This document shows, piece after piece, positions 1 to 3,973 of a stretch of 16,328 nucleotides of DNA. Source of the DNA: SIG440 sp045645905. Its GTDB lineage: Bacteria > Bacillota > Clostridia > Monoglobales > Monoglobaceae. Numbering within the stretch: position 1 is the stretch's first letter; every line of letters begins with the position of its first letter. The position numbers and the translations under genes were made by a program. The DNA lies in the NCBI GenBank assembly GCA_045645905.1, contig JAZRJT010000113.1, positions 1 through 16,328 on the forward strand, written 5' to 3'. The notes under the pieces were generated by a model. It saw only the letters and a program-made list of their open reading frames with translations, was not told the DNA's origin and made no database searches.

Positions 1-221
1 AAGGCACCCAGAATAATTACTATACCGATTGAGCTAAACGTCCCCGAAAAGCCGGCACCAATAACATCTGCTATTTCACCAAGCGGAATTCCTGCCACCA
101 ATGCCAGTATCAGCGATACACCCATTATGGACAAAAACGGATGCACCTTGAATTTGGAAATTGCCAGAATCATAACCACAATTGCCACAACAAACGAAAT
201 AATAAGCGGTAAACCTGTCAT
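1..221 (-). CDS. GntP-family permease (sugar acid:proton symporter), N-terminal part, cut by window edge
   Basis: The first 73 codons are visible; the rest lies beyond the left edge. The product begins MTGLPLIISFVVAIVVMIL and continues with a second hydrophobic stretch (SIMGVSLILALVAGIPL), then a Gly-rich segment (GAGFSGTFSSIGIVIILG). This order of a first helix, a K-F-K-x-x-P-F loop, a second helix and a G-F-G/S-G-T-motif is characteristic of the N-terminus of GntP gluconate/sugar-acid permeases, inner-membrane symporters. The ATG at 219-221 is preceded by GGGAGGTT (228-235 on the complement) at a good distance. A promoter (268-296) and a leader palindrome (243-254) lie just upstream, so it is transcribed separately from the pseudogenes behind it. 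The actual substrate (gluconate, lactate, serine or other) cannot be told from this part. Confidence 0.8.
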   Translation of the reverse strand, partial: MTGLPLIISFVVAIVVMILAISKFKVHPFLSIMGVSLILALVAGIPLGEIADVIGAGFSGTFSSIGIVIILGA

Positions 222-242
222 TTTATTAACCTCCCATTTATA

Positions 243-254
243 CAACATATGTTG
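243..254. promoter_or_regulatory. Perfect 12-base palindrome in the leader of the GntP-family gene (possible operator)
   Basis: CAACATATGTTG is a perfect palindrome. It lies between the -10 box (268-273) and the ribosome binding site (228-235), just downstream of the expected transcription start, where a repressor could block initiation or early elongation. The position and symmetry are seen; the operator role is inferred. Sugar-acid permease genes are commonly controlled by a dedicated repressor. Confidence 0.4.
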
Positions 255-267
255 CTTCTATAAATTT

Positions 268-296
268 AATATACAATACTTTGCGACAAAATACAA
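268..296 (-). promoter_or_regulatory. SigmaA-type promoter of the GntP-family gene
   Basis: Reading the minus strand, TTGTAT (complement of 291-296) is followed after 17 bases by TATATT (complement of 268-273). Both boxes are close to the sigmaA consensus and the spacing is optimal. The start codon lies about 47 bases downstream of the -10 box. Confidence 0.6.
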
Positions 297-320
297 GATA
301 TTTATATCAAAATTTGATTT

Positions 321-681
321 TTATTTAAATTTGCCGGTTTTAACAGTTAAAATATCCGATACAGGCATTGAGTAAAGCACACCGTCAAGACCAAAGAAAA
401 CGGGCAAAAGAAGTGCAAAACCAACACAGAAAACTACCTCTCGCACCATAGAAAGTATTGTTGAAGCAACGGCTTTTCCCATAGCTTGCAAGAACATAAA
501 TGTTGCTTTATTCACACAAGCAAATATCATCATACACAGATATATTCTAAATGCCTTTACTGCAAAATCTGTATAATACACACTTTCGTTTGCAGCACCG
601 AATATTTGTATAAGCCCATTTGGAAACTTTACCCGACATAAGTAATGTGGAGTACCTGTTTTTTCTTAAAAATTCAAACAT
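321..681 (-). pseudogene. MATE-family multidrug efflux transporter, pseudogene with internal and C-terminal deletion
   Basis: Two separate pieces of a MATE transporter (normally about 450 residues) are visible. The 5' piece starts at ATG 679-681 behind a good AAGGAG site. It encodes MFEFLRKNRYSTLLMSGKVSK, typical of the cytoplasmic N-terminus just before the first helix. In another reading frame, a C-terminal piece follows at once, roughly from 636 down to 354. It contains IQIFGAANESVYYTDFAVK and further helix segments ending in GLDGVLYSMPVSDILT. The roughly 330 codons between them are missing and the frame is shifted at the junction near 630-640. The usual last helix after SDILT is replaced by VKTGKFK and a stop at 321. 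The product cannot be a working transporter. The surviving residues look well conserved, which suggests a fairly recent decay. Confidence 0.75.
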
Positions 682-853
682 TGTTATCACTCCTTGTATA
701 AATATTTGTTATCTTACACTTTTTCTTTACAGCATACTCTAAAGCAACTTTTGTTCCACTTTCAGCTTGATAGTCTATCAAATCCCGTCTGCTGTTTCTT
801 CTTCTGGGCAGTGCATAATTTTCATTATAGCATACACCAAATACGATAACTAT
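674..853 (-). pseudogene. C-terminal remnant of an unidentified protein (possibly SLOG-like), 5' end lost
   Basis: A 59-codon open frame has no in-frame ATG or GTG and is preceded by a stop at 854-856. It contains NYALPRRRNSRRDLIDYQ, then AESGTKVALEYAVKKK and KITNIYT. This arrangement (basic loop, then S-G-T-x-x-A-x-x-Y-A, then a short beta strand) resembles the C-terminal end of SLOG/DUF1273-like Rossmann proteins, but I recognise it only weakly. Its TGA (674-676) overlaps the ATG of the MATE pseudogene, so the two genes were once an overlapping pair. The remnant starts only 11 bases from the guaA terminator hairpin, which suggests a deletion fused it there. It has no start codon or promoter of its own. 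Confidence 0.45.
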
Positions 854-860
854 TTATAGC

Positions 861-890
861 AAAACTGCTCTACCATTTCTGGCAGAGCAG
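861..890 (-). terminator. Intrinsic terminator of the cysK-guaA unit
   Basis: On the minus strand, CTGCTCTGCCA pairs with TGGTAGAGCAG around a 4-base loop (11 pairs, one mismatch; 865-890 on the plus strand). It is followed by TTTT (861-864). It lies about 100 bases after the guaA stop. No T-run follows on the plus strand. Confidence 0.6.
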
Positions 891-911
891 TCAAATAACA
901 AAATTATTCCT

Positions 912-956
912 ATTTGCAGTCATTTTGCAGTCAATACACCATTGACAGTTGCAAAA
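912..956. repeat. Tandem TTTGCAGTCA repeats and a bulged inverted repeat after guaA
   Basis: TTTGCAGTCA occurs twice in a row (913-922 and 924-933). The second copy also forms one arm of a 13-base inverted repeat: TTTTGCAGTCAAT (923-935) faces ATTGAC-agt-TGCAAAA (941-956), with a 3-base bulge and a 5-base loop. No T-run follows on either strand, so it is not a standard terminator. It may be a second 3'-end hairpin of the guaA message or a protein-binding site. Confidence 0.4.
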
Positions 957-992
957 ACGCCCATATTTCAAGGGTTTAAGCGATTTCTGGGA

Positions 993-1973
993 TTATTCCC
1001 ACTCTATCGTCCCAATAGGCTTAGGTGTAAGGTCAAGAAGAACACGGTTGATTCCGTCTACCTCTGATGTGATGCGGTCTGTAATCTTGTGAAGGATATC
1101 ATATGGGATTTCCTCGATAGTGGCGGTCATTGCATCGGTTGTGTTAACCGCACGGATGATTGCAGGCCAGCCTTCGTATCTTTTGCCGTCTTTTACGCCA
1201 ACACTCTTCATATCAGGAACAGCTATGAAATACTGCCATACAGTCTTTGCAAGACCGCAGTTGTCAAACTCTTCGCGCAGGATTGCATCAGCTTCTCTTA
1301 GAGCATTCAGTCTGTCGCGGGTGATTGCACCAAGGCATCTTACACCAAGACCGGGGCCGGGGAATGGCTGACGGTCAACCATTGCTTCAGGAAGGCCAAG
1401 AGCCTTACCTACAACACGAACTTCATCTTTGTAAAGAAGTTTTACGGGCTCAACCAGTTCCATTTCCATATCTTCAGGGAGGCCGCCTACATTGTGGTGA
1501 GCCTTTACGCCGTCACTTTCAAGGATGTCGGGATAAATTGTACCCTGAGCCAAAAATTTTATTCCTTCAAGCTTTGCCGCTTCTTCATCAAACACCTTGA
1601 TAAATTCTCCGCCGATAATCTTTCTCTTTTTCTCGGGCTCGGCAACATCTTTAAGCAAATCCAAAAATCTGTCGGTTGCGTCAATATATATAAGGTTTGC
1701 ATCAAGTCCGTTTTTAAACACTTCGATTACCTGTTCGCTTTCGCCTTTTCTCATAAGGCCGTGGTTAACATGTACGCAAACAAGCTGTTTGCCGATTGCC
1801 TTGATAAGAAGCGCCGCAACAACCGAGCTGTCAACACCGCCCGAAAGTGCAAGAAGAACTTTTTTATCGCCAACCTGGGCGCGAACTTCAGCAACTTGTT
1901 CCTGTATAAACTTGTCTGCCAATTCTTTTGTTGTGATACGTTCCATGGTATCGGGTCTTACATTACTGCTCAT
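993..1973 (-). CDS. guaA: GMP synthase, ATP-pyrophosphatase subunit (no glutaminase domain)
   Basis: This enzyme amidates XMP to GMP, the last step of guanine nucleotide synthesis. The 326-residue product has the ATP-pyrophosphatase P-loop SGGVDSS at residues 44-50. It also has the HVNHGLMRKGE and KRKIIGGEFIKVF segments, the QGTIYPDILES motif, PFPGPGLGVR and the C-terminal dimerisation domain ending PKPIGTIEWE. The roughly 190-residue glutamine amidotransferase domain of the usual 510-525-residue bacterial enzyme is absent. This matches the split GuaAb form known from archaea. The start is the ATG at 1971-1973, 8 bases after AGGAGGA (1982-1988). A longer open frame to 2132 runs into cysK, shows no homology and is not used. 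It lies 26 bases downstream of cysK, so the two are probably cotranscribed. The partner glutaminase must be encoded elsewhere, or free ammonia is used. Confidence 0.93.
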   Translation of the reverse strand: MSSNVRPDTMERITTKELADKFIQEQVAEVRAQVGDKKVLLALSGGVDSSVVAALLIKAIGKQLVCVHVNHGLMRKGESEQVIEVFKNGLDANLIYIDATDRFLDLLKDVAEPEKKRKIIGGEFIKVFDEEAAKLEGIKFLAQGTIYPDILESDGVKAHHNVGGLPEDMEMELVEPVKLLYKDEVRVVGKALGLPEAMVDRQPFPGPGLGVRCLGAITRDRLNALREADAILREEFDNCGLAKTVWQYFIAVPDMKSVGVKDGKRYEGWPAIIRAVNTTDAMTATIEEIPYDILHKITDRITSEVDGINRVLLDLTPKPIGTIEWE

Positions 1974-1999
1974 TTTTGATTTCCTCCTAAATTTTATTT

Positions 2000-2926
2000 T
2001 TATCCAAACAGTGGTGTAGAAAAATATCTTTCTGCTGTATCGGGCAAAACTGTGACTACCGTCTTGCCTTTGCCAAGTTTTTTTGCCAATTTTACCGCCG
2101 CCGCAACATTTGTACCGCTGGAAATGCCGCACATAATACCTTCACGCGATGCAAGCTCTTTTGCCGTTGTAATTGCTTCTTCGTCATTTATAACGCAAAT
2201 ATCGTTGTAGATATTCTGATTTAAATTCTTAGGAATAACTCCATCGCCAATACCCATCTGCAAATGTGTGCCTATTGAACCGCTCGAAAGGATTGCCGCG
2301 TGCTCAGGCTCAACCGCCCATATCTCGATGTCAGGGTTAACAGCCTTCAAGGTTTCGCCTATGCCGGTAATTGTGCCGCCTGTACCTATCCCCGAACAAA
2401 ATCCATGAATAGGTCCATCAACCTGTTTTAATATTTCAACCCCAGTATACTCCCTTTGAACCTGTACATTTGCAGGATTTTCAAACTGTTGTGGTACAAA
2501 AACATTTTCATCTTCTTCCTGCTTCTTAAGTGCAGTTTCAAGACACTTTTCAATACATTCGCCAATGTTGCCCGCATCGTGAATAAGGATGACCTCGGCA
2601 CCGTAGTGCTCAACCAGCTTACGCCGCTCTTCGCTTACCGAATCGGGCATAATTATTTTTGTTTTATAACCACGAACAGCACCAACAAGTGCAAGCCCGA
2701 TACCCTGATTGCCGCTTGTTGGCTCTACAATAATTGTATCTTTATTTATTATACCCTTTTCCTCGGCATCACAAATCATATTATATGCCGTTCTTGTTTT
2801 AATTGAGCCGCCCACATTAAGGCCCTCGAACTTTACAAGAATCTGTGCCGAATCAGAGTCACCAAAGTGGTTTAATCTTATAATCGGTGTCTCGCCAATA
2901 GCTTCTAAAATGTTATCACTTATCAT
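2000..2926 (-). CDS. cysK: Cysteine synthase family, PLP-dependent O-acetylserine sulfhydrylase
   Basis: This enzyme makes cysteine from O-acetylserine and sulfide in the cytoplasm. The 308-residue product has the usual fold-type II layout. It shows NILEAIGETPIIRL at the N-terminus, the PLP lysine K43 in GGSIKTR, the substrate (asparagine) loop TSGNQG at 70-75, the phosphate-binding GTGGT at 181-185 and GISSGT near 268. Two motifs deviate from the textbook enzyme: SVKDR reads SIKTR and TSGNTG reads TSGNQG. The substrate could therefore be a related amino acid ester. I chose the ATG at 2924-2926 because it has GGAG 9 bases upstream and gives the family's usual N-terminus. An alternative ATG at 2948-2950 would add eight residues and leave a very short leader. 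A consensus promoter lies at 2972-3000, and guaA follows 26 bases after the stop. Confidence 0.88.
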   Translation of the reverse strand: MISDNILEAIGETPIIRLNHFGDSDSAQILVKFEGLNVGGSIKTRTAYNMICDAEEKGIINKDTIIVEPTSGNQGIGLALVGAVRGYKTKIIMPDSVSEERRKLVEHYGAEVILIHDAGNIGECIEKCLETALKKQEEDENVFVPQQFENPANVQVQREYTGVEILKQVDGPIHGFCSGIGTGGTITGIGETLKAVNPDIEIWAVEPEHAAILSSGSIGTHLQMGIGDGVIPKNLNQNIYNDICVINDEEAITTAKELASREGIMCGISSGTNVAAAVKLAKKLGKGKTVVTVLPDTAERYFSTPLFG

Positions 2927-2971
2927 ATATATCTTCTCCGGATTTGTCATTGATAAAACCTTTATCTAACA

Positions 2972-3000
2972 ATTATATACCTTTAAATAATTCTTGTCAA
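2972..3000 (-). promoter_or_regulatory. Consensus sigmaA promoter of cysK-guaA
   Basis: The minus strand carries TTGACA (complement of 2995-3000), exactly 17 bases, then TATAAT (complement of 2972-2977). Both boxes match the sigmaA consensus perfectly. This predicts strong expression of cysK and guaA. The -35 box abuts the first hairpin repeat of the neighbouring module. I see no T-box, SAM riboswitch or CymR-type site in the short leader. Confidence 0.85.
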
Positions 3001-3001
3001 T

Positions 3002-3028
3002 AAAAAGGAACGATTTTTTTATCGTTCC
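3002..3028 (-). terminator. Terminator of the cysteine-rich protein gene; first copy of the flanking hairpin repeat
   Basis: GGAACGAT (3007-3014) and ATCGTTCC (3021-3028) form a perfect 8-base stem around a T6 loop. On the minus strand a TTTTT run (3002-3006) follows. The stop codon of the cysteine-rich gene (3019-3021) lies in the loop and first stem pair. The same hairpin recurs at 3591-3621. Confidence 0.7.
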
Positions 3029-3243
3029 CTGCTAATATTATTGGGGCAATCTTTATCTGTGCAGTCTTTACATTCATTTTCAGTGTGCTCAGGCAAACAA
3101 CACATTAAATAGCTACATTCATCGCAACAACATTCTAGCAAATTTCCCTTCTTGTCTGTATGTTCTCCATTACCAAGGCAATTAACTCCACAATTCCCGG
3201 GGGTAAGTTCTATGCCCGTTACGTCAATAATCATTTCTACCAC
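3019..3243 (-). CDS. Cysteine-rich small protein of unknown function
   Basis: The 74-residue acidic product has 11 cysteines in three clusters. They are NCGVNC near the N-terminus, ECCCDECSYLMCC in the middle and ECKDCTDKDC near the C-terminus. It has no signal peptide or membrane helix, so it is probably cytosolic and may bind zinc or an iron-sulfur cluster. The N-terminal segment IDVTGIELTPGNCG resembles small cysteine-rich proteins I associate with Clostridia and their phages, but no function is known to me. The likely start is GTG 3241-3243, with AAGG upstream; the in-frame ATG at 3232-3234 is an alternative with a poorer site. It has its own promoter (3279-3307) and faces the XRE gene across a shared dyad, which suggests control by that regulator. 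The terminator hairpin overlaps its stop codon. Confidence 0.72.
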   Translation of the reverse strand: MVEMIIDVTGIELTPGNCGVNCLGNGEHTDKKGNLLECCCDECSYLMCCLPEHTENECKDCTDKDCPNNISRER

Positions 3244-3278
3244 AACTCGCCTTCATAAAAATTTCTTTTCGAGATAAC

Positions 3279-3307
3279 ATTATAGAGTAAATAACACTAA
3301 AAGTCAA
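3279..3307 (-). promoter_or_regulatory. SigmaA promoter of the cysteine-rich protein gene
   Basis: On the minus strand TTGACT (complement of 3302-3307) is followed after 17 bases by TATAAT (complement of 3279-3284). One base differs from consensus. It lies inside the dyad at 3281-3326, so a protein bound there would occlude it. Confidence 0.8.
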
Positions 3308-3326
3308 TAGTGGTATAAACTCTATA
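3281..3326. promoter_or_regulatory. Extended imperfect palindrome between divergent promoters (likely XRE operator)
   Basis: The outer arms TATAGAGT (3281-3288) and ACTCTATA (3319-3326), the middle ATA/TAT (3291-3293, 3314-3316) and the inner CACTA (3295-3299) and TAGTG (3308-3312) all share one centre at 3303.5. That gives 16 of 23 symmetric pairs. The element covers the whole promoter of the cysteine-rich gene and ends just before the -10 box of the XRE gene. This is the classic layout for an autoregulating XRE repressor. The symmetry is seen; binding is inferred. Confidence 0.6.
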
Positions 3327-3327
3327 T

Positions 3328-3333
3328 TATAAT
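3328..3333 (+). promoter_or_regulatory. -10 box of the XRE regulator gene
   Basis: TATAAT lies 20 bases before the start codon. No recognisable -35 box exists 16-18 bases upstream, where the dyad sits. Basal expression is therefore probably weak or depends on a protein at the dyad. Confidence 0.5.
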
Positions 3334-3353
3334 TTTCAAAAGGGGGTTTTTTT

Positions 3354-3578
3354 ATGGATACAGTTGAAAGAATACGTGCTTTGCGCGAGGATAACGACAA
3401 AAGTCAAGCAGAAATAGCAAAAATCCTTAATGTAGGACAACGAACATACTCGGACTATGAAACAAGAAAAATCAGAATACCCTTGGAAAGTGTAATAATT
3501 CTTGCAAAATACTACAATGTTGATATGAACTATATATGCGGCATTACAAAGGAGAAAAAATACTTTCCAAAAGATTAA
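3354..3578 (+). CDS. XRE-family transcriptional regulator, small HTH protein
   Basis: This 74-residue protein is almost entirely one Cro/C1-type helix-turn-helix domain. It starts with ERIRALREDNDKSQAEIAK, then the recognition region LNVGQRTYSDYETRKI, then IPLESVIILAKYYNVDMNYICG. That pattern matches HTH_3 closely. It has no ligand-binding, peptidase or dimerisation extension, so it probably acts as a simple dimeric repressor. The ATG at 3354 has AGGGGG (3341-3345) at a normal distance. It is the only plus-strand gene here and is divergent from the cysteine-rich gene across a common dyad, its likely target. It ends at the bidirectional hairpin at 3591-3621. Small XRE proteins like this are frequent in phage and mobile modules. 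Confidence 0.9.
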   Translation: MDTVERIRALREDNDKSQAEIAKILNVGQRTYSDYETRKIRIPLESVIILAKYYNVDMNYICGITKEKKYFPKD

Positions 3579-3590
3579 ATATCAGCATAT

Positions 3591-3621
3591 AAAAAGGAAC
3601 GATTTTTTATCGTTCCTTTTT
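3591..3621. terminator. Bidirectional terminator between xre and the pqqD-like gene; second copy of the flanking hairpin repeat
   Basis: AAAAAGGAACGAT (3591-3603) and ATCGTTCCTTTTT (3609-3621) are perfect inverses around a T5 loop. A T-run therefore follows the stem on both strands. It serves the convergent xre gene (+) and pqqD-like gene (-). Positions 3589-3616 match 3000-3028 except for one extra T in the loop. Confidence 0.85.
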
Positions 3622-3624
3622 ATT

Positions 3625-3972
3625 TCATTTAAATTCTATAAAACCATAACTATCAAGTATCTGAAAAAATTTTGCAAGTCGCGGATATAAAGGCTCGGCA
3701 GCATCGCCGAATTTCGCTTTAACATCCTCGCCAAGAGAGATAATATTCCTCTCACCGTCTGCAATCTGCCACACAAAACTGCCATGTTCATCAAGATGAA
3801 CATATGTCACCGGCGGTTTTTTGAATAGTTTCTGTGCGATTTCATTAAATAGACCGCTGTTGGGAATGTTTAGCGTCACAATCCCTTCAGCATCTGCCGT
3901 CCATTCAAGCCCTGATTTGCGGGCAGGGATTTTTTCAAGATAGTTTTCCGAAATCTTTTCTTTTTTTTTCAT
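3625..3972 (-). CDS. PqqD-family protein, orphan (peptide-binding RRE-like fold)
   Basis: This 115-residue soluble protein matches PqqD-like proteins. Its VHLDEHGSFVWQIADGERNI is followed by EDVKAKFGDAAEPLYPRLAKFFQILDSYGFIEF, the family's winged-helix core. An N-terminal extension of about 35 residues includes a basic start (MKKKEKISENYLEKIPARKS). PqqD proteins bind precursor peptides and deliver them to radical SAM enzymes, but no radical SAM gene or precursor peptide is visible here. Its start codon lies one base after the stop of the oligopeptide transporter, without a clear ribosome binding site of its own, so translation is probably coupled. I infer a role linked to the transporter, perhaps peptide or substrate recognition. 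A terminator follows 4 bases after its stop. Confidence 0.75.
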   Translation of the reverse strand: MKKKEKISENYLEKIPARKSGLEWTADAEGIVTLNIPNSGLFNEIAQKLFKKPPVTYVHLDEHGSFVWQIADGERNIISLGEDVKAKFGDAAEPLYPRLAKFFQILDSYGFIEFK

Positions 3973-3973
3973 A

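Noticed and set aside
127..375. 82-codon plus-strand open frame at the left edge
   Set aside because: It runs antisense to the permease start, its promoter and the MATE pseudogene end, and shows no protein-like pattern.
321..581. MATE C-terminal fragment as an independent small membrane protein
   Set aside because: Its start would be an internal codon of the MATE frame without a ribosome binding site, and homologous sequence continues upstream to about 635.
1494..2019. Long plus-strand open frames opposite guaA (161 and 140 codons)
   Set aside because: They mirror the conserved guaA coding sequence, lack family resemblance and have no ribosome binding sites.
1974..2132. In-frame N-terminal extension of guaA into cysK (53 more residues)
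   Set aside because: It overlaps cysK on the same strand, has no homology to GMP synthases and no ribosome binding site. The ATG at 1971-1973 has a perfect one.
2927..2971. Riboswitch or T-box in the cysK leader
   Set aside because: Only about 40 bases separate the -10 box from the start codon, too short for any known one, and no stable hairpin is seen.
3000..3616. CRISPR-like repeat
   Set aside because: Only two copies exist, 589 bases apart, and each is a terminator hairpin.
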